This document shows positions 1 to 7,561 of a stretch of 50,574 nucleotides of DNA, piece after piece. The translations under genes were made by a program, and so were the position numbers. The DNA lies in NCBI GenBank assembly GCA_035543335.1, contig DASZZH010000022.1, positions 1 to 50,574 of the forward strand. Reading direction: 5' to 3'. The notes beneath the pieces were generated by a model that was not told the DNA's origin, did no database searches, and was given only the letters and a program-made list of their open reading frames with translations. This DNA comes from Burkholderiales bacterium (lineage in GTDB: Bacteria > Pseudomonadota > Gammaproteobacteria > Burkholderiales > JAHFRG01). Position 1 is the first letter of the stretch. Each line of letters begins with the position of its first letter.

Positions 1-78
1 CGTAAGCGCCACCCCGCGTTCCTTTACCAGCTTCACTGCCTCAAGCTTGAACTCCCGGCTGAATTTCCGTCTTTCCAT
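1..78 (-). CDS. IS3-family transposase OrfA, N-terminal 26 residues
   Basis: The ATG at 78-76 (minus) is preceded by a strong ribosome-binding site (GGAGGTG). It opens a frame beginning MERRKFSREFKLEAVKLVKE, the typical start of IS3-family OrfA proteins, which contain the helix-turn-helix that binds the IS ends. Only 26 codons are inside the window. In this family OrfA is normally joined to the OrfB integrase by programmed frameshifting. The matching OrfB C-terminus appears at the opposite edge of the window, in another copy or the other end of a circular or collapsed repeat. Confidence 0.85.
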   Translation of the reverse strand, partial: MERRKFSREFKLEAVKLVKERGVALT

Positions 79-113
79 CGTACACCTCCATAGGTATCAT
101 CCTACCTTAACAA

Positions 114-140
114 GGTGTCCGTGAAACCGGGGGCAGCCCA
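114..140 (-). repeat. terminal inverted repeat of the left IS3 element
   Basis: On the minus strand this 27-base end begins TGGGCTGCCCCCGGTT. The end at 50435-50461 on the plus strand begins TGGGCTGCACCCGGTT. The two also share the distal GGACACC block, with a few mismatches between. This is the pattern of left and right ends of one IS3-family element, where the repeats are imperfect and start with TG. Confidence 0.8.
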
Positions 141-153
141 GGCAGAGACCTCG

Positions 154-279
154 TTATCCAAGCTCTCCTGCTGACAGCCGCAGAATTTCCTGGAACAATT
201 CCCTCGGCACCATGACCTCGGCCATTTGGAAGATGACGTAGCGGCCATGCGCACGACCGCCGGCGCCGATATCCTTGCC
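154..279 (-). pseudogene. transposase C-terminal remnant, possibly IS1380 family
   Basis: Minus-strand translation gives about 41 residues containing GRYVIFQMAEVMVPRELF and ending in a stop at 154-156. This resembles the C-terminal end of IS1380-family transposases as I remember them, but the match is from memory only. The frame is interrupted by a stop just upstream (around 285), and no more of the protein is found, so this is a fragment stranded between the IS3 end and the tRNA fragment. It marks an older layer of insertion at this junction. Confidence 0.4.
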
Positions 280-351
280 ATCAGTTTAGCTTTTCCAATC
301 AAGTGAGCTGATCCCCCAGATTTGAACAACAATTTTAAGTTATTACAACAC

Positions 352-396
352 CTGTTAATCCGCAGGTCGTAGGTTCGAGCCCTACTCGGGGAGCCA
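352..396 (+). tRNA. tRNA-Asn(GTT), 3' part only (probable island attachment site)
   Basis: The sequence starts in the anticodon loop (CTGTTAATC, anticodon GTT). It continues through the 3' side of the anticodon stem, the variable region, a perfect T arm (GTAGG, TTCGAGC, CCTAC) and the acceptor strand TCGGGGAG, and ends in an encoded CCA. The bases upstream do not form a D arm or the 5' acceptor strand, so this is not a working tRNA gene. A tRNA copy running exactly from anticodon loop to 3' end is the usual footprint of an integrase crossover site (att), left when an island or phage inserts into a tRNA gene. No integrase is present in the window. Confidence 0.75.
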
Positions 397-609
397 CTCC
401 GGGCTCGAACCCTGTCTAATATTTGATAAGTCGCCAAGGAATGATGAGGCCTAGCAACAGAGAACCAAACGAGAAATTTTGACAGTGATTCTGGCATCAC
501 TCTCATCGAATCAACTAGGTACGGAATTCTTGAGATTGGACTTTAGGTTGGCTCGAAAAAACGAGGAGGCTTCAAGCCAAGCCCGTCATTATGGACAACA
601 AAAACTCAA
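397..609. other. intergenic, no feature recognised
   Basis: This AT-leaning stretch lies between the tRNA fragment and the stop codon of the membrane-protein gene at 610. I see no convincing coding frame, promoter or terminator. It is downstream of the minus-strand pair 3539 to 610, so a terminator would be expected here, but no stem followed by a T run stands out. Confidence 0.5.
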
Positions 610-2097
610 CTACTCTTTTCGTTTATTCCAATACAATAAGAATTCATTAGAAAAATAAATAATAAATAGATTTAGGTAAAGTGATCCAAAGAGCAAGTAA
701 CTTCGGCTTGGCACATATCCGAAATGGGCAAACCTGGAGGCCACAACCTGTGCTAGTAGTGCGCATAAAATGATATTACCCCCACCTAGCTTGAATACGG
801 ATATTTCAATTGCCGCAGCAATCGCACCTAATATAAACATGCAACAGAATAAAAATGGAAATGAGCCTGGATAAAAACAAAACGCCAATATTCCAGGAAG
901 TGAAATATAATGATATTTAGTCCTATCTGTATATCTATATGGCGATGTGATTAAGTTCGTATCGTAAAAACTCATTTTATTAGAGGGGGTCTCTTTCCAC
1001 GCTTCGCTCCATAGATCCCAACCTTGCTTTGGATAACTGGAGACGGCCATAACACCCTCTATTCCAACCCACCGATCAAGAATGAGCACTGCTGGTGTCT
1101 CTCGACCTTTCGCAAGTACCTTTATGTTGTTTATGTGCAATTTTAGTAGCAGTTTTTTAAAAGCATCAAATGATCTCAGGTCGCTAATATTAATTGATTC
1201 CAGGACTCTAGGATCAATTGATCGCAAATGCTCAACCAGAATAACTGAGGTTCCAAACAGCAGTATAAATATTAAGAATGAGACTACTAAGAAACGAAAA
1301 CTCGATTCTATGGAATAGAATTTCAAGCTTCTAAACACCCCGTAGCCTAGAGCACCTGTATTTAGAATCATCCCTCGACTTAATAGAGACACATTCGTGA
1401 GAAAACCTTCCACTAAACTTAAAATGACGACTGGATAGGATGTTTTCTTATTGAGCGTAAATTCAAAGTGAAGTATTAACGCAGAAATGGATGCAAGTCC
1501 AAATAGTAATAGCCAGCTATAAATCCCGCTAAGCCCATAAGGCAAGATTGTTCGGGGTATAGCCCCTCTTTGATAAATCCCAAAATAAATGTTTATTACG
1601 GCAACAGTGACAAATAAAATAACAAATCCTAACAAAACAACCTTTCGATGATGTTGGTAGACTTGTATCAACCCTTTTTGAGCAACTTCGGTTATCTTTT
1701 CCGGGTAAGTAAACACATACTTTGCTCGAAGAAAACTGACTGACAATAGTCCAAGGAAGCCACAAGAAGTGACAAGTAGCGCCCGATCAAATGCCGCTCC
1801 AGATCCGTCAAAGTTACCGACAGGTTCATGGAATTGACCGTCCAGGAAGGCGACTCTAAAAGTCAGCTTAAGCCAGAATCCAAGCCAGAAAAAAATGCCA
1901 ATAAAAGTATCGAAAAAAATGGCATTTTTTCTAAACCCAAAGTAAAGCAATGCAGTTGATATTATTGTAAATAATACATATATCTGACCTTGACCTGGGT
2001 ATTCGAGAAATGCCAAAAAAGACAGGACACAAATTAATGCATAAAAAATATATAAGTAGCGTCGAGGAGGCATATATCGACTTTCTTGATTATTCAT
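610..2097 (-). CDS. polytopic membrane protein, putative O-antigen/polysaccharide polymerase (Wzy-like)
   Basis: This 495-residue protein consists almost entirely of hydrophobic segments; about ten or more membrane spans can be counted, with one larger periplasmic-type loop in the second half (roughly residues 320-400). Length, topology and low sequence identity to anything memorable fit Wzy-type polymerases, which join lipid-linked repeat units in the periplasm. No catalytic motif is diagnostic, so the call rests on architecture and on its position immediately behind an O-antigen-ligase-type gene (2 bp gap, same strand). The gene is visibly richer in A and T than the genes from 4057 onward, suggesting a separate origin. 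It could instead be an oligosaccharide transporter or an unknown membrane enzyme. Confidence 0.55.
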   Translation of the reverse strand: MNNQESRYMPPRRYLYIFYALICVLSFLAFLEYPGQGQIYVLFTIISTALLYFGFRKNAIFFDTFIGIFFWLGFWLKLTFRVAFLDGQFHEPVGNFDGSGAAFDRALLVTSCGFLGLLSVSFLRAKYVFTYPEKITEVAQKGLIQVYQHHRKVVLLGFVILFVTVAVINIYFGIYQRGAIPRTILPYGLSGIYSWLLLFGLASISALILHFEFTLNKKTSYPVVILSLVEGFLTNVSLLSRGMILNTGALGYGVFRSLKFYSIESSFRFLVVSFLIFILLFGTSVILVEHLRSIDPRVLESINISDLRSFDAFKKLLLKLHINNIKVLAKGRETPAVLILDRWVGIEGVMAVSSYPKQGWDLWSEAWKETPSNKMSFYDTNLITSPYRYTDRTKYHYISLPGILAFCFYPGSFPFLFCCMFILGAIAAAIEISVFKLGGGNIILCALLAQVVASRFAHFGYVPSRSYLLFGSLYLNLFIIYFSNEFLLYWNKRKE

Positions 2098-2099
2098 CC

Positions 2100-3539
2100 C
2101 TATAATTTTCTCACGCGATAATCAAAACCTTCTGGATTTATTGCGCGCGTGCCGAGCAGGCGCCTCTTGTCTGCCGTCCGTAATGACTCGATACGCGCCA
2201 AGAGCAAGCCCCATAGAAAGAACGTGATGATCCCTGGATATGGCTGTCTGAGGCCGACCTTCAAAGAGTTGTCCACGAGCAATAAGAACAGCACCACAAC
2301 GGTCAACCCAAGAAAGCTTGGAGAAGCAAGAATGGCTTCCCTATATCGAAACACCATCACGAGCGTGTAACCGAGCACACCCACCAACGGCAAAACAGCT
2401 AGGCTGCCGAAGTTATAGACAAAATCCAGGTAGTAATTGTGTGCGCTTTGAAATTTCGAGCGGTCCGGACGTTCAGCGTGCCCGAATATGAACACCTTGG
2501 AACCGCTCACGATGCTCTTGGCGTAATATTCCCAATACTGCAATCGCTTAGCTACAGGTGTTTGGGCTATTTCTTCACTAAACTGGACCTCTGCCGGAGT
2601 TAATTCCGCTCCTTCGGCAAACTTCTCGCGAAGCTGAAGCTCCTTAGGAGTTAGTTTCGCTCCAAGGAAGGCAAACTTCTGCGGGAAGATGTAAGCGTCC
2701 TTGAAAGAAGAACTCATAGCAACGGGAAGGTAACATGCAGAACTCAGAAACACCAAGAAGACGACAAGCATCGCCAGTTTATCAAGTCCAAGCCGCCATC
2801 GATAAATGGCAAACCCGATGACGCCTACAATCATTGCGCTATACGCCAGCAGCGAAACTGAGGCCACAGCATAGATGCCTATCAGCGGTGTGAGCAGGAT
2901 AAGTAGCATTTTGAACCGAGGAACTGGCCATAACGAGTAAAGCGAAAGGAGATAGCCACAAATGAAAATTACAGCCACATACTGAAGATGCTGATAGATG
3001 CTGAATAAATACAAGTATGACGAAAGCATAGTGTGTCCCTGCACCCAGCTTATTACTAACTGGATTGGGACCAGTATAGACAAAATGTAAAGAACCACCT
3101 TCTCAAAAATTAGAGCATTTGAGCTACTCCCTTCGTAAGTCTGTCCCAAGACAAGCGCGAACATCGGCAAGATAAACTGGAGCAGCAAAAGAAGCTTTTC
3201 TGGTTTATTGATAACCTGGTCTTGGGCTGAAACAATGCACGCTAGAAGCATCAAACCGAACGACAGGAAAATAACCCCCAACGACAGAGATGCGCGTTTA
3301 TATCCTCCAAGAAGCAGTATCCCTCCATAACATGCGAGGATTGACAACGGTAAAGGCAACTTCTTCAGAGATCCCTCCGAGTCAAAAACAAATGAGGGGT
3401 CGTGAAAAATGTTTCCGGTCAATTGGAAGAACAGAGGGAAAAACAGCAGAACAGCTACCAATGTTCGAAACATCCCGCTGGAGAAACCCAAGCGTCGATC
3501 GCCCATCGTCAGTCCAGGTTGCCCACTAAAGTAAAACAC
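2100..3539 (-). CDS. O-antigen ligase / Wzy_C-family membrane protein
   Basis: This 479-residue protein has about twelve predicted spans and a long soluble loop in the middle (about residues 275-370). Just after that loop comes AHNYYLDFVYNFG, the conserved His-x-x-Tyr/Phe-Leu element of the Wzy_C/O-antigen-ligase superfamily (WaaL, PglL, Wzy). Such proteins transfer undecaprenyl-linked glycans to lipid A core or protein, or polymerise them. The open frame begins at a GTG (3539); an ATG at 3506, eleven codons in, is an equally plausible start and neither has a strong ribosome-binding site. It is the first gene of a two-gene minus-strand unit. Ligase and polymerase cannot be told apart by eye, so the two genes of the pair may have either role. 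Confidence 0.65.
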   Translation of the reverse strand: MFYFSGQPGLTMGDRRLGFSSGMFRTLVAVLLFFPLFFQLTGNIFHDPSFVFDSEGSLKKLPLPLSILACYGGILLLGGYKRASLSLGVIFLSFGLMLLACIVSAQDQVINKPEKLLLLLQFILPMFALVLGQTYEGSSSNALIFEKVVLYILSILVPIQLVISWVQGHTMLSSYLYLFSIYQHLQYVAVIFICGYLLSLYSLWPVPRFKMLLILLTPLIGIYAVASVSLLAYSAMIVGVIGFAIYRWRLGLDKLAMLVVFLVFLSSACYLPVAMSSSFKDAYIFPQKFAFLGAKLTPKELQLREKFAEGAELTPAEVQFSEEIAQTPVAKRLQYWEYYAKSIVSGSKVFIFGHAERPDRSKFQSAHNYYLDFVYNFGSLAVLPLVGVLGYTLVMVFRYREAILASPSFLGLTVVVLFLLLVDNSLKVGLRQPYPGIITFFLWGLLLARIESLRTADKRRLLGTRAINPEGFDYRVRKL

Positions 3540-4056
3540 AAAGTGACCCGCCGCGAGTTTCTGTACCAGTTGATGTAAAGTAGTTTACTGGTTTTTGCGG
3601 TTCGTTGGCTGCTCGATAGGGTTGCTCCTTTCCGTTGTTGTAAGTCCCGGTGCTGGGTCTTCCGGTGTTGAGATCACGCATGAGATGATCCTAGCGGGTG
3701 CGCATCGCGTGTAGGACCAGTGCGGAGATATGCCCCTTGCTAGAGCAACAAGTCCGACATTCCCCAGATAAACCTCAGTTCCGAGCGCCAGAGTAGCCAA
3801 CTGGGCTCCCTGCGGCCATCTGGAACGCAGTTGAAGGGCGCTCCTCTCCTCTACCACGACCGTCGAACACGCCCTTTCCGGGCTGCTGATGTCGCGTTTT
3901 TCCGTCCTCAAGGCGCACCTCTCCCCTTGTTTGTCATTCCCGCCGTCACCGCCCGCATCAAGCCGGAACTGGCGGCGCCCGAAGTTGAGCAATCAGCACG
4001 CAGATTTCCGGTGCCCCCAGCCTATCGTGTATAGTTTCTATCCTGGAAATCCAACA
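3540..4056. other. 517 bp divergent intergenic region, nothing recognised
   Basis: This lies between the divergently transcribed ligase-type gene (minus) and the reductase gene (plus), so it must contain promoters for both. I could not identify a clear -35/-10 pair. Open frames of 135 codons (minus) and 67 codons (plus) cross the region but have the low-complexity, Arg/Pro/Ser-rich look of non-coding GC-rich DNA and no ribosome-binding site. The abrupt change of base composition from the AT-rich pair to the GC-rich genes falls here. Confidence 0.5.
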
Positions 4057-4983
4057 ATGACGCCACGTTATCTTATCATCGGAGCATCCGGTTTTATTGG
4101 TTCGCGGTTGTTTTCGTTTCTTGGTCCTGACAACGCGGTGGCCACCTATTGCACTAGGCGCGTGGCGGGCGGCGTATTTTTCGATGCAGCCAGCATGCGG
4201 CTTGCTGATGCTGTATTGAAACAGCATAACGGTCTGACACATGCATTCATATTTCACGGTATCACCAACATTGACGCTTGCGCGCGTGATCCGCAAGGAA
4301 CAGAGCGAGTAAACGTTACCAGCGTGCTCGCGGTTATCGACGACCTTATTAAGCACGGTATCGTGCCGGTATTCGCTTCCAGCGATGCGGTGTTCGACGG
4401 CACGAGAGGTATGTGGACTGAGGAGGACCCGGTAAATCCAATTTTAACTTATGGCCGCCACAAAGCGCAGGTTGAGCGTTACTTGCAAAAAAAATCTTCC
4501 CCGTGGCTGGTGGCGCGGCTTGCCAAAGTGACAGGCGCCGGGCCTGGGCAGGCTGACATACTCAGCGACTGGATGGATAAACTGGAATCGGGTGCGGAAA
4601 TCCGTTGTGCCCGTGATCAGGTGTTCTCTCCGCTTGGTGTGGATGACGCGATTGATGCCATGCTTGGCTTGGCGGAAGGCGGCCATTCCGGGATTTTTCA
4701 CGTGTGCGGCTCACGGCCGGTGACACGTCTGCAGTTGCTGCAGATGCTGATCGAGGAGATCGACAAATATCGCGAGCTACGGGCGCGGATCATTCCCTGT
4801 AGCATTCGCGATTTCGAGTTCGCCGAGTCACGGCCATTCGATACCTCGATGTCACCATGCAAGCTGTATGCAAACTTGGGCCGCAGTTTCGATGATCCGC
4901 GCGAGGTATGCCGTAAAGCCGCAGCGGCCCGCTACGGCGGGCGGTCCGTGCCGCAGGGTGCGGGCCACGCAAATGCGCAGTAG
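4057..4983 (+). CDS. RmlD-type NAD(P)-dependent sugar reductase (extended SDR)
   Basis: 308 residues from the ATG at 4057; the frame is open further upstream but without homology. The N-terminus has the Rossmann motif GASGFIGSRLF, followed by the active-site series FASSDAVFDG and YGRHKAQVE (Tyr-x-x-x-Lys). This pattern is typical of dTDP-4-dehydrorhamnose reductase (RmlD) and its relatives, which reduce a 4-keto group of a nucleotide sugar. No rmlA, rmlB or rmlC lies nearby, so the substrate is probably not dTDP-rhamnose and cannot be named. It opens the plus-strand run that continues with a GT2 and the E1 pair. Confidence 0.7.
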   Translation: MTPRYLIIGASGFIGSRLFSFLGPDNAVATYCTRRVAGGVFFDAASMRLADAVLKQHNGLTHAFIFHGITNIDACARDPQGTERVNVTSVLAVIDDLIKHGIVPVFASSDAVFDGTRGMWTEEDPVNPILTYGRHKAQVERYLQKKSSPWLVARLAKVTGAGPGQADILSDWMDKLESGAEIRCARDQVFSPLGVDDAIDAMLGLAEGGHSGIFHVCGSRPVTRLQLLQMLIEEIDKYRELRARIIPCSIRDFEFAESRPFDTSMSPCKLYANLGRSFDDPREVCRKAAAARYGGRSVPQGAGHANAQ

Positions 4984-5064
4984 GTTGCCAGCACGGCTGG
5001 ACGCGGTTGGCGTTCTTTTCATGCAGTGCCTGCCGAGCAAGCCGCAGCAAAAGGCCGGGTTGTG

Positions 5065-6099
5065 ATGAAGGAGCCAAGCATCGCAGTCATTGTTCCGAAC
5101 CGGAACGATGCGCGTTATCTCCCGCGCTGTCTTCGCTCGGTTCTCGAACAGGCAACGCCGCCTGAGGAACTCATCGTCGTGGACGACGCGTCCACGGACG
5201 ACAGCGTGGCAACCATCAAGTCCCTGATTCAGGCTAACTCGCGGGCGCAGCTTTTTGTGAACCCCGTAAACATAGGCGCGAACCGCACAGTCAATGATTC
5301 ATTGGGACGCGCACGGAGCGAGTATGTACTGCTGTTGTCGGCAAACGATTACGTGCTGCCCGGAATCTTTTCGCGCGCCAAGACCTGCCTGGCGCGCTCG
5401 CCGGGTGCAGGGCTCTGGTCCGCGATGGCGTGGCTGGTGGACGAAGACGACCGGCCGATCCGTCTGCATCTATCGCCCATCGTCGCCCTGAACGACGCTT
5501 TTCTGCCGCCGGAGCGTTGCATAAAGCTCGCGCACCGCTTCGGTAACTGGTTTACCGGCACTACACTCATCTATCACCGAGATACGTTGTTGGCGGTGGG
5601 TGGATTTGACCCTGCGTACGGTGCTCCAGCGGATCTCTTCACCGCTTTGACGGTAGCGAGCCTGCGGGGGGCAACCTACTCTCCGGAGCCGTTTGCCGCA
5701 ATCCGGATTCATGCCGGCAGCTACTCCTCGCGCGATTTAAGTGACATCGCGGGACTCGATACGAGGCTGGAGCAGCTCCGGGCACGCGGCCCCCGGTTGT
5801 CACCGCGGCTGTTCAGCGGCAAGTTTTTCGAACGCACGGCTTCGCGTTTTCGCTTTGCGGCAATACGCGTGTCGGGTGGCGGATTGATCTCGGATGTTGC
5901 CGTGAGAGAAGGAGGATGGAAAGGCGCTACCTTACGCGTTGCGGACCAGTTGATTCCTGCGAGCTTGCGAAGGGTCCGCGTAGCCATCGCATTCCTGGTC
6001 CTCAGGCCGTTCGATATCGTACCCACACTGGTGAACCGGCTGCTCGGTTGGGCCGTTGTCAGATTGCGTGTTCAGTTACGCGGACGCGGATCACTGTGA
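5065..6099 (+). CDS. glycosyltransferase family 2
   Basis: 344 residues from the ATG at 5065; GTG codons at 5026 and 5062 are alternatives. The GT-A nucleotide-binding start is clear: SIAVIVPNRNDARYLPRCL, then IVVDDASTDDS, then a SANDYV segment at the place of the DxD metal motif. A C-terminal stretch of about 110 residues is basic and partly hydrophobic, perhaps membrane-associated. The enzyme is inferred to transfer a sugar from a nucleotide donor to a lipid-linked glycan at the cytoplasmic face of the membrane. Donor and acceptor cannot be read from sequence. It follows the RmlD-type reductase by about 80 bp. Confidence 0.8.
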   Translation: MKEPSIAVIVPNRNDARYLPRCLRSVLEQATPPEELIVVDDASTDDSVATIKSLIQANSRAQLFVNPVNIGANRTVNDSLGRARSEYVLLLSANDYVLPGIFSRAKTCLARSPGAGLWSAMAWLVDEDDRPIRLHLSPIVALNDAFLPPERCIKLAHRFGNWFTGTTLIYHRDTLLAVGGFDPAYGAPADLFTALTVASLRGATYSPEPFAAIRIHAGSYSSRDLSDIAGLDTRLEQLRARGPRLSPRLFSGKFFERTASRFRFAAIRVSGGGLISDVAVREGGWKGATLRVADQLIPASLRRVRVAIAFLVLRPFDIVPTLVNRLLGWAVVRLRVQLRGRGSL

Positions 6100-6428
6100 T
6101 ACAGCGTCAAAATAATTTCGACCTGCTGCACACGCCTAGGCAGGCTACTGGGATCTCATTAACTGTGCCCCGCTCTAGTAGCGCGGATGACAGAATTAAA
6201 GCTGTTGCCAGCAGCTGTGTGAAAGTTGCGTCGCTCATGGAATGTGGTTTGTGAGTTGCCGGCGCGCCGCGCCGGCAACAGGCCTGTCAGGCACGCGCTT
6301 TACCCCATATTCTGATAAAATTTGCTGTTGCTCTTCGCTTGAAGCAGAAAGCGAATATGCGGATGATACCGGGCTTTATTCGCCATGCCCCGACCCATTT
6401 ACTGTGCGAGCGGATGCCGTAAACGACT
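6100..6428. other. 329 bp intergenic region with one GC-rich hairpin
   Basis: The region separates the GT2 from the E1 alpha gene. It contains a perfect 23-base inverted repeat at 6256-6278 (11 bp arms, single central base). No T run follows, so it is not a clean intrinsic terminator. A promoter for the E1 genes would be expected after it; an A/T-rich run near 6310-6330 is the only candidate and I cannot define hexamers with confidence. Confidence 0.45.
6256..6278. repeat. perfect inverted repeat, GC-rich hairpin
   Basis: TTGCCGGCGCG, one central C, then CGCGCCGGCAA. As RNA it would fold into about 8 bp around a 7-base loop. It sits about 155 bp after the GT2 stop and 150 bp before the E1 alpha start, and may attenuate or terminate transcription despite lacking a U tract. 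Confidence 0.5.
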
Positions 6429-7547
6429 ATGACCATAATCAATCACCAAACCATACTTGAAACGGGCCGCTATCGCGAGTTGTCCCTGCGTGATGCGGAC
6501 CCCGCTATTATCGCCAGTCTCCACCGTTTCATGCTGCGCCTGCGCCGGTGCGAGCAGGCGCTGGCTAAGGAGTACCACCCGGCCGACGAAATGCGCTGCC
6601 CGGTTCATTTCTGTATCGGACAGGAAGCGGTGCCCGCAGCGCTCAGCGAGTTGCTGACTCAGGACGATTACCTGTTCAGCCATCATCGCTCGCACGGTCA
6701 TTATCTTTCCAAAGGCGCGCCGATGCGCGCGATGTTTGCCGAGCTCTACGGCAAGGAAACCGGAGCGAACGGCGGCAAGGCGGGTTCGCAGGACATCTCC
6801 TACGGTCCGGCCAATTTTTTCAGCGGCGCCATTCTGGCTGGCGCAACGGCAATAGCGGTAGGAGCGGCACTTGCTTTTCAATTGCGCGGCGAGAGGCACG
6901 TAGTGGTGGCCGGCTTTGGCGAATCAGCAACCGACGAAGGCATTTTCTGGGAAACCATCAGTTACGCGGCACTGCGCAAATTGCCTGTGATATTCGTATG
7001 CGAGAACAACAAATACTCGGTCTTTTCGCCGCAGCTCAAGCGCCAATCGGCGGACAATATCAGCGAGCGGGTCGCGACATTCGGCGTGAAGAGCGTACCG
7101 TTGTTCGGGAATGACGTGGTCAAGGTTCATGCCGCCATCGCGGCCGCGATCGACGATGCGCGCGCAGGCAGAGGACCTTCTTTCATAGAAGCCTACACCT
7201 ATCGCTGGAGCGGACATTACGGGCCCGAAAGCGATGATCTGGTCGGTTACCGCTCACCCGAGGAGATTTTGGCATGGAAGGCGAATTGTCCTATCGCCTT
7301 GCTGGAAGATGCCATGATATCTCGCGGTTGGCTTTCGGATGCCGACAAAGTGGAAATAATTCGTGGCATCGATGAAGAAATCGCCGATGCCTTCCGTTTC
7401 GCCAAGAGCAGTCCGTTTCCGCGCGCTGCAGACTGGGCATCGATGAACCTGAGCACACAGAGCCCGCTGGCCGACAAACTGCTTCTCGACGTCCATGTCG
7501 ACGAATTCGATGAAAATCAAATCGCTGAGCAGGCAAAAGGCTACTGA
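6429..7547 (+). CDS. thiamine-diphosphate 2-oxoacid dehydrogenase-like E1, alpha subunit
   Basis: 372 residues aligning in style along the whole length of E1 alpha subunits. It has the substrate-channel motif SHHRSHGHYL (84-93), GGKAGS (115-120), and the diphosphate-binding region from 164 to Asn193-Asn194 (CENNKYSVFS). The usual GDG at the head of the ThDP motif is GES here (164-166), so the metal-binding Asp is replaced by Glu and the following Gly by Ser. The partner beta subunit follows directly, but no E2 acyltransferase or E3 is present. That argues against an oxidative dehydrogenase complex and for a two-subunit decarboxylase or carboligase acting in sugar biosynthesis. Related E1 pairs have been proposed to add two-carbon branches to octoses in antibiotic pathways; extending this here is inference. 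Confidence 0.85.
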   Translation: MTIINHQTILETGRYRELSLRDADPAIIASLHRFMLRLRRCEQALAKEYHPADEMRCPVHFCIGQEAVPAALSELLTQDDYLFSHHRSHGHYLSKGAPMRAMFAELYGKETGANGGKAGSQDISYGPANFFSGAILAGATAIAVGAALAFQLRGERHVVVAGFGESATDEGIFWETISYAALRKLPVIFVCENNKYSVFSPQLKRQSADNISERVATFGVKSVPLFGNDVVKVHAAIAAAIDDARAGRGPSFIEAYTYRWSGHYGPESDDLVGYRSPEEILAWKANCPIALLEDAMISRGWLSDADKVEIIRGIDEEIADAFRFAKSSPFPRAADWASMNLSTQSPLADKLLLDVHVDEFDENQIAEQAKGY

Positions 7548-7561
7548 AACTGGAGATTGAT

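Larger units (their letters stand above)
1..140 (-). mobile_element. IS3-family element, 5' end (partial, runs off the left edge)
   Basis: This is the left terminus of an insertion sequence read on the minus strand. It holds the start of an OrfA-type transposase and, outside it, a terminal inverted repeat ending in CA at position 140 (TG on the element's own strand). The repeat begins TGGGCTGC on the element strand and matches the repeat that opens the element at the right edge of the window. The rest of the element lies outside the window. A 3 to 5 bp target duplication cannot be checked because the other end of this copy is missing. Confidence 0.85.

Noticed and set aside
432..456. A 13-base string shared with the region near 30380 (CGCCAAGGAATGA)
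   Set aside because: Too short and without extended flanking similarity, so it may be coincidence; not reported as a repeat family.
102..506. 134-codon minus-strand frame across the tRNA fragment
   Set aside because: It runs through the tRNA-Asn part and the IS end, lacks a ribosome-binding site, and the transposase remnant lies in a different frame.
3585..3992. 135-codon minus-strand frame in the divergent spacer
   Set aside because: Low-complexity composition, no ribosome-binding site, and no resemblance to any family.
6256..6278. Strong hairpin as an intrinsic terminator for the GT2 gene
   Set aside because: No T run on either side and 155 bp from the stop codon; kept only as an inverted repeat.
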